64,000 nt of DNA, taken from contig NZ_FQWU01000001.1 in assembly GCF_900129765.1 (NCBI RefSeq), positions 868,001 through 932,000 on the forward strand, written 5' to 3'. The notes below the pieces were generated by a model that did no database searches, was not told the DNA's origin, and saw only the letters and a list, made by a program, of their open reading frames with translations. The stretch is from Massilia sp. CF038. Its GTDB lineage: Bacteria; Pseudomonadota; Gammaproteobacteria; Burkholderiales; Burkholderiaceae_D. Below are positions 33,960 through 41,557 of the stretch, one piece after another (the first letter of the stretch is position 1; every line of letters begins with the position of its first letter). The position numbers were made by a program, and so were the translations under genes.

Positions 33960-35686
33960 ACACGGTCGCCGCCCGCGCGCCGGCTGTTGCAGCCGCGGCT
34001 CCCAATTCGCCAGGCCGCTACCTGCAGCGCAAGTGCAGCAGTTGCGGTTCGCCCAGCATTGGCGGCGCCACCTGCCGCAGCTGCGCGGCCAAGCCGCACG
34101 CGCGCAACCCCAGCGCCCAGACGCCCGCCCCCCAGGGCGGCCAGGCCCTGGTACCGGCGGTGCAAACTGACATGAGCAGCCGGTTCGGTCACGACTTCTC
34201 ACGCGTGCGGGTGCACACCGACGCTGCGGCAGCTGCGTCAGCGCGTTCGCTCGGTGCGCTGGCCTACACCAGCGGCAGCGATATCACATTCAGCGCCGGC
34301 CGCTATGACCCGGCCAGTGCCGATGGCCGGCGCTTGCTGGCGCATGAACTGGCGCATGTGGTGCAGCAGTCCGGCCACGTCAGCGGTACCCAGACCCAGC
34401 TTGCCGTGAGCGCCCCCGGCGACGCCAGCGAGCGCCAGGCCGATGCGGCAGCAGACGCCGTGCTGGCAGGGCGGGCCGTGCCCAGGCTGGATGCACTGCC
34501 CGCGCGCATAGCGCGCACCTGCGGCCCGGCCGCCTTGGGCGCGGCGGTGCCCGATTGCGCGCCCAGTAGCGCTGGCGTGGTGGGACATCACTTTCTGTTC
34601 GACGTCAACTGCGACGATCTGAAGTCGGTCGAGGTAACACCGGGCGTGTTCCATACAGGGGCCGCGGCAGTAGCGGACTTTGTTGCCACGGTACCGGCAG
34701 GAAGCACGATCAACGTCCATGGCTTTGCCAGCGGGGAGGGCGATGCCGCCTTCAATATGGACTTGTCGTGCCACCGCGCCAACAAGGTAGCCACCCTGCT
34801 GCGCGCCGCCGGGTTGCCCGTGGCCGCCACGTTCAAGCACGGTGGGGTGACAGCGCCACCGGGCCCGGACTTCTGGCGCGCTGCAAATGTGGAGGTGGTT
34901 CGTCCCGATCCGGGTCCACAGAATGTGTGCGGTCCTGATGTCACCAACTGGCTGGTGGACCAGGTGCGCCTGGCAAAAGCAGATCCCGCCGTACTGGCGG
35001 TCCAATCAACGTTGGCAACGGCCGCGGCCCTCGCTGCCGCGGAGGGATACTCGGCGAACCTGATCGCGGAAGGCGCCGTCGGCGCCGCGGTGGAAGCACA
35101 GGCAATTCGCAGCCACGCGCCAAGCACGCCTGCTTTTCCGGTGCCGTTGCGCCATATCTCGGCCTCCTTCGCTGGTCAGGCAGAGCTGGTCCGCGCGGGC
35201 CTGGACTCCCTGAACCCGTTCGGGAGCGGCATGCCGTTGCACATCATCGGCTTGATCGCATCAGCCTCATTTGCCTGGAAGGCCCTGGTCGGCACCGGAC
35301 GGCGCTACGACTTCAAGAGCAATGTATTAAGTGGCGTGACCTCACCCCATTGTCCTGTCAACTGCAATAGTTCCATTACCTTGTGCCCCCATCCGGCCGG
35401 ATCATGTTTCAACGCTGACGTTCCGGGAAACCTGTTCTACGCCCATATCGGGCGCTTTATCGGCTTCTCGGAACTGAGCCTGCAGCTCGGTTCCCAGTTT
35501 GCCCAGCTGCTGTCCAGCGCGCGCTGGGATCCGCCCGAGGACACGGCCATGATCAGCGCCGGCTTTGGCATGGCGCACCCGATGGGCCGGGCCACTTTGT
35601 GTTCGGCCGTGGCGGGGATGCGCGGCTCCATCAGCCGGCGCGCCTGCATGCCTTGCCCCGAAACGGGCTCGGTGCCTTTCCAATAA
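33956..35686 (+). CDS. DUF4157-OmpA-like protein with polymorphic-toxin-44-like C-terminus; putative eCIS effector
   Basis: The 576-residue protein has, in order: a CxxC-x9-CxxC knuckle (Cys27, 30, 40, 43); the DUF4157 domain (about 72-170) with DMSSRFGHDFSRVRVHTD and the HELAH metalloprotease signature at 130-134, plus SERQAD (Glu159) as possible third ligand; an OmpA-like domain (about 213-316, INVHGFASGEGDAAFN); and a C-terminal region. There DFKSN (452-456), GNLFYAHIGRFIGFS (491-505), Gln517 and a late Asp529/Gly536 pattern recall polymorphic toxin type 44. No signal peptide. DUF4157 is a known marker of eCIS cargo. The toxin match is by eye. Confidence 0.7.
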   Translation: MNTVAARAPAVAAAAPNSPGRYLQRKCSSCGSPSIGGATCRSCAAKPHARNPSAQTPAPQGGQALVPAVQTDMSSRFGHDFSRVRVHTDAAAAASARSLGALAYTSGSDITFSAGRYDPASADGRRLLAHELAHVVQQSGHVSGTQTQLAVSAPGDASERQADAAADAVLAGRAVPRLDALPARIARTCGPAALGAAVPDCAPSSAGVVGHHFLFDVNCDDLKSVEVTPGVFHTGAAAVADFVATVPAGSTINVHGFASGEGDAAFNMDLSCHRANKVATLLRAAGLPVAATFKHGGVTAPPGPDFWRAANVEVVRPDPGPQNVCGPDVTNWLVDQVRLAKADPAVLAVQSTLATAAALAAAEGYSANLIAEGAVGAAVEAQAIRSHAPSTPAFPVPLRHISASFAGQAELVRAGLDSLNPFGSGMPLHIIGLIASASFAWKALVGTGRRYDFKSNVLSGVTSPHCPVNCNSSITLCPHPAGSCFNADVPGNLFYAHIGRFIGFSELSLQLGSQFAQLLSSARWDPPEDTAMISAGFGMAHPMGRATLCSAVAGMRGSISRRACMPCPETGSVPFQ

Positions 35687-35695
35687 GAGGATCAG

Positions 35696-35752
35696 ATGAC
35701 ACAGCTGGCTGACCGCATGCAAGGCACGGACCGCACAGGGGAGCGATCATGA
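35696..35752 (+). CDS. Possible 18-residue mini-ORF coupling DUF4157 to the next baseplate gene
   Basis: The frame MTQLADRMQGTDRTGERS has an AGAGGAT site upstream, and its TGA overlaps the next ATG (ATGA). It fills the only unusually long gap within the first half of the operon. It could be a coupling leader or chance. Confidence 0.3.
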   Translation: MTQLADRMQGTDRTGERS

Positions 35753-36402
35753 GCAGTTTTCCGGGCAGCCCGCGCCTGATCAAGGGCGCCATCATCGGAC
35801 TCGATCCACTGAACCCGCTCGCCAGCGTGGTCGTGTTTCAGTACAACCCGGACACCATGACGCGCCGCCTGGAAGCGCGTTCCACGGGCGGCGGCGACGG
35901 CAGCGACCGCGCCGAGGCATTTCGCCTGACCGGCCCCCCGAAGGAGACCATCACCCTCAGCGTCGAGGTGGACGCGACCGATCAGCTGGAAGCGGGCAAT
36001 CCACTGGCGATGATCTCGGGCGTGTCGCCCACGCTAGCGGCGCTGGAGATGCTGCTGTACCCAAAGAGCGTGGGCGTGATTGCCAACATCGCGCTGGCCC
36101 AGATCGGCAATATTGAAATCATTCCGCCCGAGGCGCCCCTGACCTTGTTCGTGTGGGGGCCGACGCGGGTGCTGCCGGTGCGCGTCAGCAGCTTCAGTAT
36201 TACCGAGGAAGCTTATGACACGCTGCTCAATCCCACCCGCGCCAAGGTTGACCTGACGCTCAATGTGCTCAGTTACGTGGACCTGAAGCTGACCAATCCG
36301 GGCCACACGCTGTTCATGGCTTACCAGATCGTCAAGGAAGTGATGGCCACCACCAATGTCGTCAACAGCGCGCTCAATGTCGGCGCATCGTTCAAGCTTT
36401 AG
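35749..36402 (+). CDS. eCIS tube/baseplate adaptor (Pvc7-like N-terminal domain)
   Basis: The 217-residue protein matches the CIS tube-protein N-terminal family: IKGAIIGLDPLNPLASVVVF, QYNPDTMTRRLEARST, then LTLFVWGPTRVLPVRVSSFSITEEAYD. In PVC the homologue carries a LysM domain; here that part is a separate gene right after it. It is expected to link the inner tube to the hub. Confidence 0.85.
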   Translation: MSSFPGSPRLIKGAIIGLDPLNPLASVVVFQYNPDTMTRRLEARSTGGGDGSDRAEAFRLTGPPKETITLSVEVDATDQLEAGNPLAMISGVSPTLAALEMLLYPKSVGVIANIALAQIGNIEIIPPEAPLTLFVWGPTRVLPVRVSSFSITEEAYDTLLNPTRAKVDLTLNVLSYVDLKLTNPGHTLFMAYQIVKEVMATTNVVNSALNVGASFKL

Positions 36403-36412
36403 GGGAGAGACC

Positions 36413-36712
36413 ATGTACCCACCGACCAGCCGCTATTTCAGCATTGCGACAGCCAGAGTCGAAGGCCCGGACGGGCGCACAATCGTCTTTCTGCGGCGCC
36501 GCTTTGTGCCGCAGCCGGAACCAGGCGCGCTGATCGCGCAGCATGCGGTGGTTGAGGGCGACCGGCTCGACAACGTCACCGCGCGCTATCTGGGTGACCC
36601 CGAGCAGTTCTGGCGTGTATGCGACACCAACAGCGCCATGCAGCCGCAGGAGCTGACCGACGAAGTAGGGCGGATGCTGCGCATCGAGTTTCCCAAGGCG
36701 GGAGCCATCTGA
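36413..36712 (+). CDS. eCIS LysM-like baseplate protein
   Basis: The 99-residue protein starts MYPPTSRYFSIATARVEGPD at an ATG preceded by GGGGAGAG. It ends with a LysM-like unit (VVEGDRLDNVTARYLGDPEQF, then DEVGRMLRIEF). Such small proteins (gp53-like) clamp baseplate wedges around the hub. Its stop shares one base with the next start. Confidence 0.8.
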   Translation: MYPPTSRYFSIATARVEGPDGRTIVFLRRRFVPQPEPGALIAQHAVVEGDRLDNVTARYLGDPEQFWRVCDTNSAMQPQELTDEVGRMLRIEFPKAGAI

Positions 36713-37827
36713 TGCCCAGTCTCGGCGTTCGCCTGCAACTGCTGATCGGCCCCACGCTGCCCATGCCGGCACCGTATCCGCTGATCGATTCGGTGACGGC
36801 GATCGAGGTGACCAATCGCGACAGCGATTTTGACGGCTTCAAGATCAGCTTCAGTCTGGGCAAGGATTCGCTGCTTGACTACGGCCTGTTGATGAGCGGG
36901 ATGCTGGACCCGCCCAGCCGGGTCATCATCATGGTGTTCATCGGCGTAATGCCACACATTCTGATCGATGGCGTCATCACCAACCACCAGGTCGCCCCCA
37001 GCAACAGGCCGGGTGAGTCGACGCTGCATGTGTTTGGAAAAGATGTCGGCGTCATGCTCAATCTGGAAGAAAAGAGTGAAACCTATCCGAACCAGCCCGA
37101 CTCCGTGATCGTCACGCGCCTGATTGCCAGTTATGCGACGCTGGGCCTGGTGCCGCAGGTGTCGCCCACAACGGACGTGCCGATCCAGATCGACCGCATC
37201 CCGTCGCAGCAGGGAACGGACCTGGCCTACATACGCGAGCTGGCCGCGCGCAATGGCTACGTGTTCTACATCGAACCGACCCCGATCCCCGGTATCAACA
37301 CGGCTTACTGGGGCCTGGATAATCGCCTTGGCATCCCGCAGCCGGCGCTGACCATGAACATGGGATCGGACACCAATGTTGACCAGCCAATCACCTTCAG
37401 TTATGACGCGCTGGGGCCGGCCCGGCCGCAAGTGACCATCGTGGAGCCCCTGACCAAAATGAATATCTCGATCCCCGTGCCATCGAGTCTCGGGCCGCCG
37501 CTGTCGTTGCGGCCGGCCCAGGCCCTGCGTACCACCCTGCCGCGCGACGCGGCGAACCTGTCCGCGATGCAGGCAGGCTTGCGGGCAGTGACTGGCGCCG
37601 CGCAGTCAGCCAGTGCCATAACCGGCAGTGGCGAACTCGATGCCGTGCGCTACGGGCAAGCGCTCAAGGCGCGCCGGCTGGTGGGCGTGCGCGGGGTCGG
37701 GTTCAGCTATGACGGCAATTACTATGTACGGGAAGTGACGCACCGGATCCGGCGCGGTGAATACAAACAAGCCTTCTCGCTCACGCGCGACGGCCATGGC
37801 GCTTTGCTGCCATTGGTGCTGCCATGA
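36712..37827 (+). CDS. eCIS baseplate hub protein (gpD/gp27-like)
   Basis: The 371-residue protein starts at ATG 36712, overlapping the LysM stop. It shows the hub pattern with a VTNRDSDFDGFKISFSLG strand set, IRELAARNGYVFYIEP and a C-terminal NYYVREVTHRIRRGEYKQAF segment. It forms the trimeric hub above the spike, like the N-terminal part of VgrG. Confidence 0.87.
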   Translation: MPSLGVRLQLLIGPTLPMPAPYPLIDSVTAIEVTNRDSDFDGFKISFSLGKDSLLDYGLLMSGMLDPPSRVIIMVFIGVMPHILIDGVITNHQVAPSNRPGESTLHVFGKDVGVMLNLEEKSETYPNQPDSVIVTRLIASYATLGLVPQVSPTTDVPIQIDRIPSQQGTDLAYIRELAARNGYVFYIEPTPIPGINTAYWGLDNRLGIPQPALTMNMGSDTNVDQPITFSYDALGPARPQVTIVEPLTKMNISIPVPSSLGPPLSLRPAQALRTTLPRDAANLSAMQAGLRAVTGAAQSASAITGSGELDAVRYGQALKARRLVGVRGVGFSYDGNYYVREVTHRIRRGEYKQAFSLTRDGHGALLPLVLP

Positions 37828-38324
37828 CCGCGCCATCGTCCGGGCCGCTGTACGGAAAATACCGCGGCGTCGTGAGCGACAACCGCGATCCTCTGATGCT
37901 GGGCCGGGTGCGGGCCAAGGTCAGTGACGTCTTCGGCGACAACGAAAGCGGCTGGGCGCTGCCGGCCCTGCCATACGCAGGCAAGGGCGTCGGCCTGTTC
38001 CTGGTGCCGCCGACCGATGCCTGGGTCTGGATCGAATTCGAACATGGCGATCCGGAGTACCCGATCTGGACTGGCTGTTTCTGGGCGCAGGGCGAAGTGC
38101 CGGCCACGCCTGCGCTGGCCGAGGTAAAGATCCTCAAGACCGACACCTGCACTTTGACGCTGGACGACACGCCCGGCATTGGCGGCGTCAAGATCGAAAC
38201 CAAGCAAGGCATGAAGATCACGATCAGCGCAACGGGGATCGAAATCGACAACGGCATGGCGGGCAGCATCAAGCTCACGGGGCCGAAAGTATCAATCAAT
38301 GGCAGCGCGCTGGAGGTGACCTGA
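37824..38324 (+). CDS. eCIS spike protein (gpV/VgrG-like OB fold)
   Basis: The 166-residue protein has a gp5/gpV OB-fold (YGKYRGVVSDNRDPLMLGRV, then VWIEFEHGDPEYPIWTGCFW). A short beta-helix tail (LDDTPGIGGVKIETKQGMKI) leads to the needle. It is expected to trimerise under the hub and carry the PAAR-like tip encoded next. Confidence 0.92.
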   Translation: MTAPSSGPLYGKYRGVVSDNRDPLMLGRVRAKVSDVFGDNESGWALPALPYAGKGVGLFLVPPTDAWVWIEFEHGDPEYPIWTGCFWAQGEVPATPALAEVKILKTDTCTLTLDDTPGIGGVKIETKQGMKITISATGIEIDNGMAGSIKLTGPKVSINGSALEVT

Positions 38325-38647
38325 TGCCCGGCTTCCTTCTGCACACGGGGGCGACGGTACTGTGCGCGCACGGAGGGCATTCCCAGGCTACCGCCCCCAA
38401 CCCGCGCGTGAAGGTCAGCGGGCAGGCAGTGGTGACGCAGTCGGCGCCGCATACAGTTGCCGGTTGCGCCATGCCGCCGCCCACGGCCGGAAATGGGCCA
38501 TGCGTGACTGCGCAATGGCTCACAGGCGCGATCCGGGTCAAGGCCGGCGGCATGCCAGTACTGCTGCAAGACAGCCAGGCAACCTGCATCCCAACCGGGA
38601 CGCCGCTCAATATCGTTGTTACACAGGTGAGGGTCAAGGGGACATGA
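38324..38647 (+). CDS. PAAR-like spike tip protein
   Basis: The 107-residue protein has a PAAR-like layout of short beta-strands (FLLHTGATVLCAHGG) with His and Cys residues positioned to bind a metal at the tip (Cys14, His16, His19, Cys48, Cys79 region). It follows the spike gene with one-base overlap, as in other eCIS and T6SS loci. No toxin extension is present. Confidence 0.82.
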   Translation: MPGFLLHTGATVLCAHGGHSQATAPNPRVKVSGQAVVTQSAPHTVAGCAMPPPTAGNGPCVTAQWLTGAIRVKAGGMPVLLQDSQATCIPTGTPLNIVVTQVRVKGT

Positions 38648-39015
38648 TGAACATTGATTTCCCGTTCCACTTCGATAGCCGCGGGCGCACGGCCAGCACC
38701 GGCGAGGCGGATCACATCCGCGACATGATCGAGCAATTCCTGTTTACGAACGCGGGCGAGCGCGTCAACCGCCCCGACTTTGGCAGCGGCCTGCTGGCCA
38801 AGGTATTCGAACCGAACAGCCCCGAGCTGGCCACGGCGCTGCAGTTCAGTATCCAGGCCGGCCTGCAGCGCTGGCTGGGCGACCTGATTGAAGTGCGCAA
38901 GCTGGAAGTGATCAGCCGTGAAGGCACGCTCACCATCGACGTGGTGTATGCGCTACGCAGCACCGGCGAGACAACGAGCGCAAGTTTTGCGAGGGAGACC
39001 GGCAATGGCATCTAG
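38644..39015 (+). CDS. Baseplate wedge protein gp25-like
   Basis: The 123-residue protein is a GPW/gp25 family wedge subunit: FPFHFDSRGRTASTGEADHI, then IEQFLFTNAGERVNRPDFGS and GLLAKVFEPNSPELATAL. It initiates sheath polymerisation in related systems. The ATG at 38644 overlaps the PAAR stop (ATGA). Confidence 0.95.
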   Translation: MMNIDFPFHFDSRGRTASTGEADHIRDMIEQFLFTNAGERVNRPDFGSGLLAKVFEPNSPELATALQFSIQAGLQRWLGDLIEVRKLEVISREGTLTIDVVYALRSTGETTSASFARETGNGI

Positions 39016-41557
39016 TGACCTGGCATGCGGCACGGATGCACGCCGCCAGCGATTGTTTAACAACCCGCGCTGGAATGGCGTCGATTTTCTGGAAGTGTCG
39101 GACGCGAAGCGTTCACTGTGCGTGCACTTCTTTGGCCCTATCCCGGAGGGCATCAGCGCGGCCAATGTGCGGATCGAGGGCGGACGCAGAATCCGTGACA
39201 TCCATGTGCTCCGGGTCGAGATTGACCGCGCCGACGATCCCGATCTTGATGACTGCCTGCGCATCGAACTCGACAAGGTGGGCGACTTCTCGATTTATCG
39301 CTTGTGCTTTATCGAGCGCGATCCGGAAGCGCAGGAGGGCGCACCGCGTTATCGCCCCTTCCATGGTCTTGACCCGCGTTACGCTTGCCTGGACTTCCGC
39401 TTCCGGCTCGACTGCGCAGCCGACCTTGACTGCAAACCGCAGCACGACTGCCCCGCACCAGTTGCGGCGGCGCCGGAAATCGACTATCTGGCAAAGGACT
39501 ACGCAAGTCTGCGCCAGATGATGCTGGACCGGATGTCGCTGACCATCCCGGACTGGAAGGAGCGCCATGTGCCGGACCTGGGTGTGACCCTGGTCGAGGT
39601 GCTGGCATACACCGCCGATTACCTGAGCTATTACCAGGACGCGGTAGCGACCGAGGCCTACCTTGATACGGCGCGCGAACGTATCTCGGTGCGGCGCCAC
39701 GTCCGGCTGGTGGACTACCGCATGCACGAAGGCTGCAATGCGCGCGCCTGGGTAGCGTTACAGTCCGACAGCGACCTGGCGCCCCTGCCGCTGAAGGACA
39801 TCTACTTCATCACCGGCTTCCCCGACCTTGACGTTTTCGCGGGCCGGGTGGTTCCGCACGAAGCGATGCAAAAATTTGTCGCCAATACCTATGAAGTGTT
39901 CGAGCCGGTTGCGCGTGCGGGCCGCACTGAGCTCAAGGTCAAGGCCGCGCATAGCGAGATCGCCTTGTACACCTGGGGCGACACCGAATGCTGCGTGCCC
40001 AAGGGCGCCACGCGCGCCAGCCTGGTGGACGGCACCGCCATTCGTACCGACGGTCTTGGTGGCCGCGTGCTGGATCTGCATGCGGGCGACGTGCTTGTAT
40101 TTGAAGAGGTCAGGGGCGGCACCACCGGCGCGCTGGCCGACGCCGACCCGGATCACCGGCATGCCGTGCTGCTGACCAAAGTGACCCCGGTCGTTGACGA
40201 ACTGTTGAATCAGCCGGTACTGGAAATCGAATGGGCAGCAGCCGACGCCTTGCCATTCTCGCTGTGCATATCGGTGCGACTGACTGCCGAATTCAACTGC
40301 GCCCGTGTGACTGGCATGAGCGTCGTACGTGGGAACGTGGTGCTGGTCGACCATGGCAGGCGCGCCCCGGCCGACCCGCTAGGCCCCGTCACGGGCCGCA
40401 CCGAGCCTGGCGACTGCGCCTGCGACGGCAGCGTGGTCAATGCAAGCAGCGTGGCCGACCCATTTCGGCCACGCCTGAAACAGCACGATCTGACTTTCAA
40501 GGCCGCACTGACGGAAACGTCGGCTGTGGCGATGCTGCGGCAAGATCCGCGCGACGCGTTACCCGACCTGACGCTGACCGAGCAAACCGGCGGCGCGCGC
40601 TGGCAGCCACGCTACGACCTGCTGGCCAGTGACGGCGGCGCGCGCCACTTCGTGGTCGAAATGGACGATGAACGACGGGCGCACTTGCGCTTTGGCGACG
40701 GTGACCTGGGACTGCAACCGGGCACCGGTACGGTATTCGACACCAGCTACCGAACTGGCGGCGGCAGCAGCGGCAATATTGGCCGCGATGTCATTGCCGC
40801 CATGGTGCTAAGGACGGGCACGGTCGATGGCGCTTCGCTCACGGTGCGCAATCCCCTTGCCGCCGCAGGCGGTACCGAGCCGGAGCCGGTGGCCGAGGCA
40901 AAGCTGTTTGCGCCAGGTGCGTTCCGCAAGCAGCGCATGCGCGCCATTACGGCCGGCGATTACGCAGACCTCGCGCAGCGCAACGCCCAGATTCAGCGCG
41001 CTGCGGCAGACCTGTGCTGGACAGGTAGCTGGTACGAGGCGCGTGTGGCGCTAGACCCGCTGGGAACAGAAACGGCACCTGCAGCCTTGCTGGCGGCCGT
41101 GGAAGGCGAGTTGTATCCGTTCCGCCGCATGGGACACGACCTGGCCGTGGTGCAGGCGCGCTATGTGCCGATCAGCCTGACCTTGCATGTGTGTGTGCTG
41201 CCGCATTTCGCGCGCGGCGAAGTGCGTGCGCGCCTGCTGGATGTGCTGGGCAGCCGGCGCTTGAAAAGCGGCGAAATGGGCTTGTTCCATCCCGATCGCC
41301 TCAGTTTCGGCGGCGGCTTGCACCTGTCGCGCATCGTCGCGGCGGCGGCAGGCGTCGAGGGCGTGGAAAACGTGAAAGTGCTGCGGTTCCAGCGGCTCGA
41401 CGTGCCAGATGATCCGCTCGCGCCCACGCCGGAGCTTGATCGCGCCATCGCCGATGGCGTGCTGGCGCTGGGGCCGACGGAAATCGCACAGCTCGACAAT
41501 GATCCTGACTTCGCCGAGAACGGCACCCTGACCCTACAGCTGGGAGGTGGACGATGA
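39005..41557 (+). CDS. Baseplate J-like wedge protein 1 (gp6/Pvc11-like)
   Basis: The 850-residue protein belongs to the putative baseplate assembly family. The N-terminal part has IDYLAKDYASLRQMMLDRMS and VTLVEVLAYTADYLSYYQDA, diagnostic of this family. The C-terminal part contains the baseplate-J core (RAITAGDYADLAQRN, then RLKSGEMGLFHPDRLSFGG). The start at 39005 overlaps gp25 by 11 bases. It forms the wedge ring that triggers contraction. Confidence 0.88.
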   Translation: MASSDLACGTDARRQRLFNNPRWNGVDFLEVSDAKRSLCVHFFGPIPEGISAANVRIEGGRRIRDIHVLRVEIDRADDPDLDDCLRIELDKVGDFSIYRLCFIERDPEAQEGAPRYRPFHGLDPRYACLDFRFRLDCAADLDCKPQHDCPAPVAAAPEIDYLAKDYASLRQMMLDRMSLTIPDWKERHVPDLGVTLVEVLAYTADYLSYYQDAVATEAYLDTARERISVRRHVRLVDYRMHEGCNARAWVALQSDSDLAPLPLKDIYFITGFPDLDVFAGRVVPHEAMQKFVANTYEVFEPVARAGRTELKVKAAHSEIALYTWGDTECCVPKGATRASLVDGTAIRTDGLGGRVLDLHAGDVLVFEEVRGGTTGALADADPDHRHAVLLTKVTPVVDELLNQPVLEIEWAAADALPFSLCISVRLTAEFNCARVTGMSVVRGNVVLVDHGRRAPADPLGPVTGRTEPGDCACDGSVVNASSVADPFRPRLKQHDLTFKAALTETSAVAMLRQDPRDALPDLTLTEQTGGARWQPRYDLLASDGGARHFVVEMDDERRAHLRFGDGDLGLQPGTGTVFDTSYRTGGGSSGNIGRDVIAAMVLRTGTVDGASLTVRNPLAAAGGTEPEPVAEAKLFAPGAFRKQRMRAITAGDYADLAQRNAQIQRAAADLCWTGSWYEARVALDPLGTETAPAALLAAVEGELYPFRRMGHDLAVVQARYVPISLTLHVCVLPHFARGEVRARLLDVLGSRRLKSGEMGLFHPDRLSFGGGLHLSRIVAAAAGVEGVENVKVLRFQRLDVPDDPLAPTPELDRAIADGVLALGPTEIAQLDNDPDFAENGTLTLQLGGGR

